Shown here: positions 54,300 to 64,000 of the stretch, piece after piece | Layout of the letters: every line of letters starts with the position of its first letter | How positions within the stretch are numbered: the stretch's first letter is position 1 | Assembly (NCBI GenBank): GCA_949281375.1 | Contig: CASDLT010000026.1 | Coordinates: forward strand, 1 to 64,000 | Direction of reading: 5' to 3' | DNA length: 64,000 bases | From: an uncultured Nitrosomonas sp. | GTDB lineage: Bacteria; Pseudomonadota; Gammaproteobacteria; Burkholderiales; Nitrosomonadaceae | Made by a program: the position numbers and the translations under genes | Notes under the pieces: generated by a model | What the model saw: only the letters and a program-made list of their open reading frames with translations | What the model was told of the DNA's origin: nothing | Database searches by the model: none

Positions 54300-56213
54300 A
54301 TGAGAAATTATCTGTTGGGATTAATTCTTTTGGCTTGGGCCGGCGGGCTGGCAGCGAACCAGGACAGTGAGTTTATTGCCGCCCGGCAAGCATTCCAATC
54401 TGGCAATGGCAAGCGTTTGGATGAGTATGCGCCCCGCCTGAAGCGTCACGTGTTATGGCCTTACATTGAGTATTATCAACTGCGCATGCAGTTGCGGACA
54501 ACGGATATGGCCAGTATTCGTCATTTCCTTAGCCGCTATGAAGGCAGCTTGGTTGGAGATCGCCTGCGCTCAGATTGGTTGAAGATTTTAGGCAAGAGTC
54601 AACAGTGGCAAATTTTTGACAAAGAATATCCGCAACTGGTCAATAATGATACTGAACTATTGTGCTATGCCTATCAGCGCCGTCTCGACAACGGCGATCA
54701 AGAGATCATAAGGGATGCGCGAACGATCTGGAATACGCCGACCAGCTTGCCGGATAGTTGCATTGGAATTTTCCAGACATTGATTTTGTCCGGACAAATT
54801 TCCCGAGAGGATCTGTGGGCGCGAATCCGGCTGGCGCTGGAGGAGGGTCAAACCGGTGTGGCCACGCAGGTGAATCGCTATCTTCCTGACGCTGAAGCAT
54901 TGAATGTAACAAGTTTGAATAGCGCCGCCAAAAACCCCTTGCGCTATCTGGATACCCACAAAGGCCTGATCAAGTCGCGCAGTGATCGCGAAATTGCGTT
55001 GTTTGCCTTGCTGCGTTTGCTTCGAAATGATACCGATCAGGCATACAACCAATGGCTCAACATCAAGAACCGCTTGACTGCATCCGATCGTTCCTATTTT
55101 TTGTCTCGATTGGGGTACCGCGCGGCGATGCGTCATGATGCGCGCGCTTTGAATTGGTTCAAAGAAGCGCAAAATACCACGCAAACCTACCCCCCTAACG
55201 ATATCGCGTTGGGTTGGCAAGTTCGTGCAGCCCTGCGGGCTGGCAATTGGGATGACGTCCTGAATGCCATCAATAGAATGTCAGTGACCGAGCAGCAGGT
55301 GGATACGTGGCGCTATTGGAAAGCCCGCGCGTTGAAAATCAAAGGCAAGGTGCTCGATGCCAATACCCTATTCATTCCGCTAAGCGAGGAGCACAGTTTT
55401 TATGGCCAATTGGCGCGGGAAGAATTAGGAACGATATTGACTATTGCCGATAAGACCTATCGTGTGAGCAATGATGAGGTCAAATTGATGGAACGGAAAC
55501 CCGGCATACAACGAGCCTTGGCGTTTTCGCGCATGGATTTGAGAACGGAAGCATTGCGGGAATGGATCTGGACGATTCGCGACTTTACCGACGCGCAATT
55601 GCTGGCAGCTGCTGAAGTGGCTCGCCGTAATGGGTTGTACGATCGTGCCATCAACACAGCCAATAGAACCGTGTCGAAGCATGATTTTAATTTGCGTTTT
55701 TTATCTCCACATCGGCAGTCGTTGAAAAAGATCCTGCAGCAGCATGCGTTAGATGAAGCGTGGGTATACGGTCTGATTCGGCAGGAAAGCCGTTTTATTG
55801 CTGATATCAAATCGCATGCCGGGGCTGTTGGGCTGATGCAATTGATGCCGGCAACGTCACAGTGGGTCGCCAAGCAACTGGGGATACAAAATTTCCGTCA
55901 GCATCTGGTGACCGATGTCAACACCAATTTGCGCCTCGGTACGTATTACCTCAAGCACGTGCTCAGTACGCTGGATAATCAACCACTGCTGGCCTCTGCG
56001 GCCTACAATGCGGGTCCCGGACGGGCCCGGCGCTGGCGTGATCAGACCCGGGCGCTGGAAGGCGCAATCTACGCTGAAACGATTCCGTTCAACGAAACGC
56101 GCGATTATGTCAAGAAAGTCCTGAAGAATTCGATGTATTATGCCAAAGTATTGGATCATGGCCACAATGCTCCGACGCTGAAAGAGCGTTTGGGGGTTGT
56201 CGCCGCGAAATGA
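54300..56213 (+). CDS. slt: Soluble lytic murein transglycosylase
   Basis: C-terminal 'YGLIRQESRFIADIKSHAGAVGLMQLMPATSQWVAKQLG', 'SAAYNAGPGRARRWRD'. Confidence 0.95.
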   Translation: MRNYLLGLILLAWAGGLAANQDSEFIAARQAFQSGNGKRLDEYAPRLKRHVLWPYIEYYQLRMQLRTTDMASIRHFLSRYEGSLVGDRLRSDWLKILGKSQQWQIFDKEYPQLVNNDTELLCYAYQRRLDNGDQEIIRDARTIWNTPTSLPDSCIGIFQTLILSGQISREDLWARIRLALEEGQTGVATQVNRYLPDAEALNVTSLNSAAKNPLRYLDTHKGLIKSRSDREIALFALLRLLRNDTDQAYNQWLNIKNRLTASDRSYFLSRLGYRAAMRHDARALNWFKEAQNTTQTYPPNDIALGWQVRAALRAGNWDDVLNAINRMSVTEQQVDTWRYWKARALKIKGKVLDANTLFIPLSEEHSFYGQLAREELGTILTIADKTYRVSNDEVKLMERKPGIQRALAFSRMDLRTEALREWIWTIRDFTDAQLLAAAEVARRNGLYDRAINTANRTVSKHDFNLRFLSPHRQSLKKILQQHALDEAWVYGLIRQESRFIADIKSHAGAVGLMQLMPATSQWVAKQLGIQNFRQHLVTDVNTNLRLGTYYLKHVLSTLDNQPLLASAAYNAGPGRARRWRDQTRALEGAIYAETIPFNETRDYVKKVLKNSMYYAKVLDHGHNAPTLKERLGVVAAK

Positions 56214-56588
56214 GTGATGAAGAAACCTGTTCTCGATCTGGATAAATTGAATCAACTACGGCGCCTGGATTCCGCGAATGGCGTTGTCGTTTTGCAGAAA
56301 TTAATACCCGTTTATCTTAAGTCCTTGCCTAAATATTTATCCCAAATTGAACATACCTTTGAATCCAGCGATAGCGTTCAATTGGCGCGGGCGGCGCATA
56401 CCTTGAAATCCAGCACTGTTATGATCGGCGCCGATGCGCTCGCTGATCTTTGTCACCAACTGGAAAGTCTGGCCAATGACAATCAAATGGATGCTGTGGC
56501 CCAGCAACTGGATTCATTGCGACATGAGTGCGCTCAAGTAATTGCTGAATTGGAAAAATTATTGGAAGAATATCGTCACCAGCAGTAA
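56214..56588 (+). CDS. Hpt (histidine phosphotransfer) domain protein
   Basis: 'LARAAHTLKSSTVMIGADALADLCHQLE'. Confidence 0.9.
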   Translation: MMKKPVLDLDKLNQLRRLDSANGVVVLQKLIPVYLKSLPKYLSQIEHTFESSDSVQLARAAHTLKSSTVMIGADALADLCHQLESLANDNQMDAVAQQLDSLRHECAQVIAELEKLLEEYRHQQ

Positions 56589-56635
56589 TCGGTTGCTGAA
56601 AAGTCATGTATTTCTTCCATCGATAAGGAGCACAC

Positions 56636-57814
56636 ATGCGGGAAGTTGTCATTCTGAGCGGAGTTCGAACAGCAATTGGTGATTACGGTGGCGCCCTTAA
56701 GCAAATTGCAGCGGTTGATCTGGCATCGATTGTTGTGCGCGAGGCGGTGGCTCGTGCCAGCATCGATTCTCAGGAAGTGGGTCATTTGGTGTTTGGCAAT
56801 GTTATCCATGGCGAACCTCGCGATATGTATCTGGCGCGGGTAGCGAGCATCAATGGTGGGTTGCCGCAGCATACGTCGGCATTAACCGTCAACCGGTTAT
56901 GCGGGAGCGGTTTGCAGGCGATTATTTCAGCCAGTCAACAAATTCTGCTCGGAGATACCGATGTCGCTGTTGCAGGGGGGGCAGAATCCATGAGCCGAGG
57001 CGGATATCTATTACCGGCTCTGCGGTGGGGCCAGCGAATGAATGATGGGAATACCGTTGACATGATGGTAGGTGCATTGACCGATCCGTTCGATCAGGTG
57101 CACATGGGGATGACCGCCGAGAATATCGCAGCAAAATGGCATATCAACCGCGAGGAACAGGATGCTTATGCCGCCGAAAGCCATCGCCGCGCACTGCATG
57201 CGATCCAGAACGGCTATTTTCAGGGGCAAATCGTGCCGGTCGAAATCATCGTGGATAAGAAAAAAGTGAGTTTTGATACTGACGAGCATCCGCGTTCTGA
57301 CACCAGCGCCGAAAATCTGGCCGCGCTACGCCCAGTTTTCAAAAAAGATGGAACGGTGACTGCCGGTAATGCCTCTGGCATAAACGATAGCGCTGCTGCC
57401 TTGGTGCTAATGGAGAGTAGCGCAGCGGAAAAGCGCAATCTGACGCCGCTGGCGAGGTTGGTCTCCTACGGGCATGCCGGTGTGGATCCTAAATTGATGG
57501 GAATCGGCCCGATCCCGGCCGTGCGGCAGGCACTGAGCCGGGCTAATCTGTCCGTGGCAGATCTTGACGTCATTGAGTCCAACGAGGCTTTTGCCGTTCA
57601 GGCATGTGCGGTGGCGAAAGAATTGCAATTCGATCCAGCGAAAACCAACCCAAATGGTGGCGCTGTTGCGCTGGGCCATCCAATTGGTGCCACTGGCAGC
57701 ATTCTGAGCATCAAGGCAATCTATGAGTTGCACCGCTGTGGCGGGCGTTATGCGTTAATCACAATGTGTATCGGTGGCGGTCAAGGGATCGCCGCAGTCA
57801 TTGAACGACTTTAG
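56636..57814 (+). CDS. Acetyl-CoA C-acetyltransferase (thiolase)
   Basis: 'NRLCGSGLQAIISASQQI', 'ESNEAFAVQACAVAKEL', 'GGAVALGHPIGATG', 'TMCIGGGQGIAAVIE'. Confidence 0.96.
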   Translation: MREVVILSGVRTAIGDYGGALKQIAAVDLASIVVREAVARASIDSQEVGHLVFGNVIHGEPRDMYLARVASINGGLPQHTSALTVNRLCGSGLQAIISASQQILLGDTDVAVAGGAESMSRGGYLLPALRWGQRMNDGNTVDMMVGALTDPFDQVHMGMTAENIAAKWHINREEQDAYAAESHRRALHAIQNGYFQGQIVPVEIIVDKKKVSFDTDEHPRSDTSAENLAALRPVFKKDGTVTAGNASGINDSAAALVLMESSAAEKRNLTPLARLVSYGHAGVDPKLMGIGPIPAVRQALSRANLSVADLDVIESNEAFAVQACAVAKELQFDPAKTNPNGGAVALGHPIGATGSILSIKAIYELHRCGGRYALITMCIGGGQGIAAVIERL

Positions 57815-57861
57815 CAAAGGCTCGCTCTATTTTTAGACTTGACATGTGCTTGTAGACGCGT

Positions 57862-58296
57862 ATGGTTACTATCTTCCAATCAATTTTTCATACTATGCGC
57901 ACTCTAGTTGTAGTCTTTATCCTTGCCATGTCAGTAACCGCCTGGGCTCAGCTGGATGATTCCACATTATCCGAAATCAGCAGGTTAGAAAAAGAAATGA
58001 TGCGGGTTTCGCAAGAATCGCAATCCACTTATCAGCAATTCCTAATGACTCAGGAATTGCGTCGCAATGAAATGATGGAATCACCTGATCCCACGCCGCT
58101 CAATTTCACAGGAAAAAGCGTACCCATCCCGAATTATGACGATTATGTCCAGCGCAGAATCGATAAGGACGAGCGGATTCAAAAATATACTGCGGATTTG
58201 GATCGTTTGTATGCGCGCTATAAAGAATTGGAAGGTGAAAAGGAAGCGCTGTTCGAAAAAATCAGAAATCTGGAAAGCAAGCCAGCCAGAGAATAA
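57862..58296 (+). CDS. Hypothetical secreted coiled-coil protein
   Basis: Signal peptide 'VVVFILAMSVTAWAQ', heptad-rich remainder. Confidence 0.6.
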   Translation: MVTIFQSIFHTMRTLVVVFILAMSVTAWAQLDDSTLSEISRLEKEMMRVSQESQSTYQQFLMTQELRRNEMMESPDPTPLNFTGKSVPIPNYDDYVQRRIDKDERIQKYTADLDRLYARYKELEGEKEALFEKIRNLESKPARE

Positions 58297-58454
58297 AACC
58301 CGGTTTGCTTAAGGATTACGTCGTTCGAGTCCAATCGAACTTCCCTCCTGTTATTGCTGTTCCACTACTTTTTTTCAAACCAGAATTGGATCTGGCCAGC
58401 AAATGCGGCAATAGTGTTGCGTCACCATAATCGTGAATGAAGATGATCAGGAGA

Positions 58455-58706
58455 ACAAGGTGAACTCCGACAAATCAGCCGTGAGGACACGTATGGCGCT
58501 GGTAGGCTATCGCGAACAGGACAATTCCAGCGCGCGAACGAACAATAATCCCGGCATCACGACTAACACACCAATGCGATTATGAACATGTGCCTCGACG
58601 GTGCGATTCATAAACGCAGGGTTTCATGATGCAACATGACGCAAATGATCACGGTAATGCCGGCAATAAGGATAATCAGCAAGTGAAGAGCGTGTTCAGT
58701 GTTCAT
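58455..58706 (-). pseudogene. Decayed two-pore/ion-channel-like membrane protein, N-terminal remnant
   Basis: Conceptual translation across frames: MNTEHALHLLIILIAGITVIICVMLHHETLRL / MNRTVEAHVHNRIGVLVVMPGLLFVRALEL / VLFAIAYQRH; stop-start and second shift break the frame. Confidence 0.5.
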
Positions 58707-58837
58707 AAAAAAATCGATGATCAATCACAATACGCCCTGTAGCCGCATATAATAGAATGGATTGTAATGAACGAGCGGCGGTTATCGACATTTATCTCCG
58801 CTCTGCTGGTAAATAATAGCGGGTGTGAGGAGCATTC

Positions 58838-59662
58838 ATGGGTTATATCTCTGAGATCGTCGGGCGCGGATTAGCGAAATTCTTGACCAAGCCGGTCCGG
58901 CAGAGTGCACAGATTGCCACAGTTACCCAGCAGCAGTTATTGGAAAATCTGCAGCCTGGCGATGTGCTGCTGGTGGAAGGAGATAGCCGTATCAGTGTCG
59001 CCATCAAGTATTTGACGCAATCGACCTGGTCGCATGCAGCACTCTACGTGGGCAATGCGTTGCCTCACGATTCACCGTGGCAGTTGCCAAAGGTACTGGT
59101 TGAAGCAGATCTGAAGGAAGGAGTGCGCGCTGTGACGCTGGCTCAGTATGCGCAGATGCATACTCGCATTTGCCGTCCGGTCGGATTGAGCGATGAAGAT
59201 CGCAAGCGGGTAGTCGATTTTGTCATTGCCCGTCTGGGTCACCACTATGATTTGAAGCATATTTTTGATCTGGTGAGGTATCTATTGCCGACCGTTCCGG
59301 TTCCAGCCCGATTTCGCAGGCGTCTGCTGGCACTTGGCAGCGGTGATCCAACCCGAGCAATCTGCTCTACCCTTATCGCACAGGCCTTCGAGTCAGTGCG
59401 TTATCCCATATTGCCAGAGATTCGGCGTACTTGGTCGGATAATTCCATGCACGTCGACTGCTATGCCGAGATTTATCATATTCGGCATTACAGCTTGTAT
59501 ACCCCTCGCGATTTCGACATCTCTCCATTTTTCGATATTATCAAACCATCCATCGCGAATGGTTTTGACTATCGCTCATTGGCGTGGAGCGATAATGTAC
59601 AAGAATCGAGACTTTTACCCTGCGATCCGGAAAATCCGGATGAGAGAACTTCGGTTGGATAG
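58838..59662 (+). CDS. YiiX/NlpC-P60-like permuted papain-fold hydrolase
   Basis: 'LQPGDVLLVEGDSRISVAIKYLTQSTWSHAALYVG', 'AICSTLIAQAFESVRYPILP'. Confidence 0.82.
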   Translation: MGYISEIVGRGLAKFLTKPVRQSAQIATVTQQQLLENLQPGDVLLVEGDSRISVAIKYLTQSTWSHAALYVGNALPHDSPWQLPKVLVEADLKEGVRAVTLAQYAQMHTRICRPVGLSDEDRKRVVDFVIARLGHHYDLKHIFDLVRYLLPTVPVPARFRRRLLALGSGDPTRAICSTLIAQAFESVRYPILPEIRRTWSDNSMHVDCYAEIYHIRHYSLYTPRDFDISPFFDIIKPSIANGFDYRSLAWSDNVQESRLLPCDPENPDERTSVG

Positions 59663-59740
59663 CTCAGACTTAGGTTCTGCATGAGTGGAGTGGCTGATTA
59701 TCGGTTAGCCAGGTTGGCATGCATTATCTAAATAATGCGC

Positions 59741-60313
59741 TCAGGTATCAGGAATGAGTGACTGCAATTCCTGAAACAATAGCCGGAAACTTTTCGGGGG
59801 CTTGTCAGAAACTTTTTCCTTTTGAGCATTACGAATCAATACTCGCAAATGCTGCATATCCCCCCCAGGGAATGCTTGAGCGAACTCGGTCAAAGCCTGC
59901 TCGTCGGTCAATAAGCGCTCACGCCAGCGCTCTAGCAGATGCAGCCGGGCCGTGTGCTGTATTGATACGCCCTTCCAGGCATCGAGTTTTTTCTGAATGG
60001 GAAGTACATCGATGGTACGCATCAATTTGCCGATATATTGCATTTGTCGGCGCTTTGCACCGTGTTTGTTCATGGGGCGAGCTAACTGAATAGCCTCGAG
60101 CAGGATGTCCGGTAAATCGAGTTCTTTGAGTCTTTTATCATCCAGATCAACCAGCTGCTCGCCAATATCCTGCAATGCGTGCATATGTTTTTTGCGCTGT
60201 GTTTTGCTCGGGACCGGGTCGAGCTGATCGTCATTTTCTGGGTTATTTTGCACGGTTACCTGTGTTGCAATGTCAAGAAGCGGTATCATAGCGCTTTGGA
60301 TGGGTTCGGGCAC
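59741..60313 (-). CDS. yjgA: Ribosome-associated protein YjgA/DarP (DUF615)
   Basis: 'ALQDIGEQLVDLDDKRLKELDLPDILLEAIQLARPMNKHGAKRRQMQYIGKLMR'. Confidence 0.95.
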   Translation of the reverse strand: MPEPIQSAMIPLLDIATQVTVQNNPENDDQLDPVPSKTQRKKHMHALQDIGEQLVDLDDKRLKELDLPDILLEAIQLARPMNKHGAKRRQMQYIGKLMRTIDVLPIQKKLDAWKGVSIQHTARLHLLERWRERLLTDEQALTEFAQAFPGGDMQHLRVLIRNAQKEKVSDKPPKSFRLLFQELQSLIPDT

Positions 60314-60369
60314 CTTTTTAATTATTCAATTTCTTATTACGGCGCAGGCAATGTGCCACATCGATATGT

Positions 60370-61728
60370 ATGGACAATCTACCAGTTTCTGATTCACGAT
60401 TTTCATATCCGCTAGGGACGCTGCAACAGATAGCGCGCGATATTTTGAGACACGCCGAGAAAGGGGGCGCTACAGCATGTGAAACCAACGTCTCGGATGG
60501 TTTTGGGCAAAACGTCACAGTGCGACAGAGCGCGGTCGAAACCATCGAATACAATCGAGACAAAGGCTTGTCAGTGACCGTCTATATCGGCCAAAAACGC
60601 GGCAATGCCAGTACTTCCGATTTTTCGCCTCAGGCCATCAGCGATACTGTGTCCGCCGCGCTTTCGATCGCCCGTTATACGGCGAATGATGATTGTGCCG
60701 GACTGGCAGATGCGGACTTATTGGCGCGGGACTATGCGCCGCTGAATCTATATTATCCGTGGGAACTTTCGGTTGAACAGGCGATTGAACTGGCTAAACA
60801 GTGTGAACAATCGGCTTATGAAGTCGATAAACGCCTTATCAATTCGGAAGGGGCAACTGTGTCCGCGAGTGAATCGCAGTTTATTTATGCCAATAGTCTG
60901 GGATTCATGGGCGGATATCCGCTGTCACGATACAGTATGAGCTGTGCGATGATTGCAGAACAGGCAGATGGCAAGCAACGAGACTATTGGTACAGTGTGG
61001 CGCGCGACGCAGCGGATATGGAATCTCCCACAAGTATTGGGCAGAAAGCCGGTAAACGCAGCGTAGCACGGCTCGGCGCACGTAAAATTGCGACGTGCGA
61101 AGTGCCAGTATTATTTGAGGCGCCGATTGCGGCAAGTTTGATTGGACATTTCGCCTCGGCAGTAAGCGGTAGCAATCTCTATCGAAAATCCTCCTTTTTA
61201 TTGGATAGCATCGGACAGCAGATTTTCGCCGCCGATATTCAAGTTCGTGAATCACCGCACCTGGACAAGGGTTTGGCCAGCAGCCCATTCGATGATGATG
61301 GCGTGGCAACCCGGCAGCGCCATGTAATACACGATGGCGTCGTACAAGGATATTTTCTGAGCAGTTACTCGGCCCGTAAGCTGGGTATGCGCACTACCGG
61401 AAATGCAGGTGGTACGCATAATCTCATCATGTATAACGCTGCACCGATGGATTTTTCAGCTTTGATGAAAAAAATGGATACCGGATTGTTGGTAACCGAG
61501 TTGATGGGACACGGCGTGAATTCTGTCACGGGTGACTATTCACGTGGGGCCTCAGGATTCTGGGTGGAGCGAGGTGAAATAGCTTATCCAGTGGAAGAAA
61601 TTACGATTGCGGGAAATTTGCGTGAAATGTTCCGTGGCATCGAAGCCATCGGTAATGATGTCATGGTACGCGGTTCTAAACAGTGCGGTTCGGTACTGAT
61701 CAACCGGATGACGGTCGCGGGCGATTAA
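60370..61728 (+). CDS. pmbA: Metalloprotease PmbA/TldE
   Basis: 'TVRQSAVETIEYNRDKGLSVTVYIGQKRGNASTSDFS', 'TGNAGGTHNLI', 'VTGDYSRGASGFWVERGEIAYPVEEITIAGNL'. Confidence 0.96.
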   Translation: MDNLPVSDSRFSYPLGTLQQIARDILRHAEKGGATACETNVSDGFGQNVTVRQSAVETIEYNRDKGLSVTVYIGQKRGNASTSDFSPQAISDTVSAALSIARYTANDDCAGLADADLLARDYAPLNLYYPWELSVEQAIELAKQCEQSAYEVDKRLINSEGATVSASESQFIYANSLGFMGGYPLSRYSMSCAMIAEQADGKQRDYWYSVARDAADMESPTSIGQKAGKRSVARLGARKIATCEVPVLFEAPIAASLIGHFASAVSGSNLYRKSSFLLDSIGQQIFAADIQVRESPHLDKGLASSPFDDDGVATRQRHVIHDGVVQGYFLSSYSARKLGMRTTGNAGGTHNLIMYNAAPMDFSALMKKMDTGLLVTELMGHGVNSVTGDYSRGASGFWVERGEIAYPVEEITIAGNLREMFRGIEAIGNDVMVRGSKQCGSVLINRMTVAGD

Positions 61729-61790
61729 TTTCAAGCGCTTGTTCTTTTCCCGGTTCCATCTGCCGCGCGATGAATCGGCAAGTGGTGCAG

Positions 61791-62060
61791 TTATTTCTTT
61801 TTTAGAACGAATATGAATTCGCCGGTGGTTTGCGATAAAGACAGCAGTTTGTTCCCTGTCTGTTCTGAGAAAACCTGAAAATCAATGGCTGACGCTGGGT
61901 CCGTGGCAATGATCCGCAGCGTTTGTCCGCTGGTCATTGCTGCCAACGATTGCTTGGTACGCAAAATAGGTAACGGACATACCAAACCGCGCACGTCAAG
62001 TTCTTTGTCGATGGAATCGTTCGCGTTCAAAGGTTTCGTTGATAAGGCTTGCTCAGCCAT
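61791..62060 (-). CDS. tusA: Sulfur carrier/sulfurtransferase TusA family
   Basis: 'KELDVRGLVCPLPILRTKQSLAAMTSGQTLRIIATDPAS' with CPxP. Confidence 0.93.
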   Translation of the reverse strand: MAEQALSTKPLNANDSIDKELDVRGLVCPLPILRTKQSLAAMTSGQTLRIIATDPASAIDFQVFSEQTGNKLLSLSQTTGEFIFVLKKK

Positions 62061-63315
62061 GGGAGCGCACAACCAGGCATTCCATTTTCTGGCGAGATAA
62101 ATTCTGGCAGGCCGACCGCGCCTGATTTTCCTGTAATCCAACCAATCGAGCGCGATAGAATTTACGGTTGCTCACTTCCACTTCAGTAATGACAACGGAG
62201 CCAGGCACCCAACGCGTCACTGCCTGGGCATGGGCCTGGGCCCGATCGTGAGCGTTGTACGAACCGATCTGTATTTCCCAACTTTTGTTGCGCGTGAACG
62301 AAACCTTCTGGGGTTGAGCGCGCAATTCCGTCCGGGCCGTTTTGATTGTCGCCGCGGGTTCAGGCGATTGTTTCAGCGGGCGAACGTTTTTTGCTGACGG
62401 TGCGGCCGGGCTGTTTTTTTTCGCAATGACAGGTGCTTTGGAGGTTGGCGATGAATTGCTGGCTAGCTGAATAGTTTTTTCGCCTGAGAAACTGCGTTCC
62501 AGCAATTGTGACATGTATTGATCGCGCGAAGCAGCCGTCGGACCGCCCATCACTACAGCAATCACACGGCGCTCACCGCGTTTGGCGGAAGTCGCAACGT
62601 TGAATCCCGACGCGCGAATAAAACCGGTTTTTAGGCCATCCACTCCGCGGGTATTGCTGATCATGCGGTTATGGCTGTTGTAGACAGTTCCCTGGTGACT
62701 GAATGATCGGGTTGAAAAGTAATGATAATACTGTGGAAAATCCTTCATCAATCGTATCGACAGCGTAATCAGATCTCGAGCCGTCGTTTTTTGTTCATGA
62801 TCGGGCAATCCCGAGGCATTTTTGAAGGTCGTGGAATGCATGCCCAAGGTACGCGCCTTGGCAGTCATCATGCGTGCAAAATGCATTTCGGTGTTGCCCA
62901 ATGCTTCTGCCACGACGGCGGCGACATCGTTGGCGGAGCGCACGATCAAGGCAGGGATCGCATCACGTACGCTCAGCGTGTCGCCGATTTGCAAATTGAT
63001 TTTGGTTGGCGGCATTTGCGCGGCATGAGCAGAGACAGGCATGCGGCTGTCCAACGTTATCTTGCGTTGCTCCAGAGCTTCGAATAATAAGTACAACGTC
63101 ATCATTTTGGTGAGCGAAGCCGGATAGCGGCTGGCATCGGCGTTGGATTCGTGCAGAACTTCTCCGCTCTCGGCATCGATCGCTATGGATGCGTGGCGCG
63201 GATTGGCGTGAACCGTGCGAGCATGCGCCAGCAGAACCATCGACAGCACAATAAGGGCTAAAGACAATCCCGCGCCCATTCGCTTCAAAATCACTGTTTG
63301 TCTGATACCGTTCAT
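62053..63315 (-). CDS. dacA: D-alanyl-D-alanine carboxypeptidase with C-terminal SPOR domain
   Basis: 'YPASLTKMMTLYLLFE' (SxxK), 'RSANDVAAVVAEAL' (SxN), 'DGLKTGFIRASGFN' (KTG); SPOR-like C-terminus. Longer start at 63420 also possible. Confidence 0.93.
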   Translation of the reverse strand: MNGIRQTVILKRMGAGLSLALIVLSMVLLAHARTVHANPRHASIAIDAESGEVLHESNADASRYPASLTKMMTLYLLFEALEQRKITLDSRMPVSAHAAQMPPTKINLQIGDTLSVRDAIPALIVRSANDVAAVVAEALGNTEMHFARMMTAKARTLGMHSTTFKNASGLPDHEQKTTARDLITLSIRLMKDFPQYYHYFSTRSFSHQGTVYNSHNRMISNTRGVDGLKTGFIRASGFNVATSAKRGERRVIAVVMGGPTAASRDQYMSQLLERSFSGEKTIQLASNSSPTSKAPVIAKKNSPAAPSAKNVRPLKQSPEPAATIKTARTELRAQPQKVSFTRNKSWEIQIGSYNAHDRAQAHAQAVTRWVPGSVVITEVEVSNRKFYRARLVGLQENQARSACQNLSRQKMECLVVRSHG

Positions 63316-63656
63316 CATAAAAATGCCTGAGAGTGACTGAATATTACCGTTAAGGCCATTCTCATACAATTGCAATTTTTGCAAATGAGAAATAAGGGCA
63401 AAAAACCGCCTTAAATTCAACTACAAGACTGCCAGAGAGGATCACTCTGATGCACGGGCAGCGGCAATTAGCATAAAACATATATATTATTCATATGGTT
63501 GATGATAAATTGACGTGCTTGTGCTTTGCGATAGATCGGGAGTATTGATGTAAGCACATTGATCGTCAAATTGTAGTTTTCTTCATCACAATATTACAAA
63601 AACACTCTCAAGATGCGGTAGCATAGCGGCATTTCTTGAAATGTTGCCGATCGATT

Positions 63657-64000
63657 ATGCCCGTTAATATTCCTACTTTGCTTCCTGAACATGTGTTGCC
63701 CGTTGACGGTATGACGCTCGGTATTGCCGAAGCGGGTATCAAAAAACCTAATCGCAAGGATTTACTGGTGATGCTGCTGGACGAAGGTTCACAAGTCGCC
63801 GGAGTGTTTACCCAGAATCGTTTTTGCGCTGCGCCAGTTGTTGTTGCGAAGCAACATCTGACCCGATCTCATATACGCGGATTAGTGGTCAATACCGGTA
63901 ATGCCAATGCGGGAACTGGAGAAACGGGCATTCGGGATGCATTGGTGGCATGTAATGAATTGGCCAGATTGACTGGGCTGGCGCCACAGCAAATTTTACC
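63657..64000 (+). CDS. argJ: Bifunctional glutamate N-acetyltransferase ArgJ, 5' part, truncated by window end
   Basis: Translation [70 protein letters not shown]...[17 protein letters not shown]. Confidence 0.95.
   Translation, partial: MPVNIPTLLPEHVLPVDGMTLGIAEAGIKKPNRKDLLVMLLDEGSQVAGVFTQNRFCAAPVVVAKQHLTRSHIRGLVVNTGNANAGTGETGIRDALVACNELARLTGLAPQQIL

Overview
This 64 kb window is a chromosomal segment of a Gram-negative bacterium. Gene content and order (ftsY-ftsE-ftsX-rpoH next to an M16 peptidase, lolCD, pmbA/yjgA) suggest a betaproteobacterium, possibly Nitrosomonadaceae; this is inference, as no taxonomic marker was searched. Most of it is housekeeping: typA/bipA, an MCP, cutA, dsbD, crcB, ttcA, cca, lolDC, HU, tRNA-Ser(CGA), rpoH, ftsX/E/Y, orn, rsgA, bcp, trxB, gdhA, slt, a thiolase, pmbA, tusA, dacA and the 5' part of argJ. 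The standout is a same-strand cluster at 20165..30204: yezD-like, outer-membrane porin, periplasmic sulfate-binding protein, DUF2325, degenerate EAL protein, family 2A encapsulin-like shell protein, SufS-like cysteine desulfurase with a ~140-aa low-complexity N-terminal extension, cysT, cysW, cysA. It reads as a sulfur nanocompartment locus embedded inside a sulfate-uptake operon. The shell/desulfurase pairing is a known encapsulin class. The fusion with sulfate import and the DUF2325 plus degenerate EAL partners look worth following up. Other points of interest: a CIRCE-like site upstream of rpoH, a one-base frameshift in a methyltransferase gene, a decayed K+ channel-like pseudogene, a MITE-like inverted-repeat element, an IS256-like transposase fragment at the left edge, and a small toxin-antitoxin pair beside HU.
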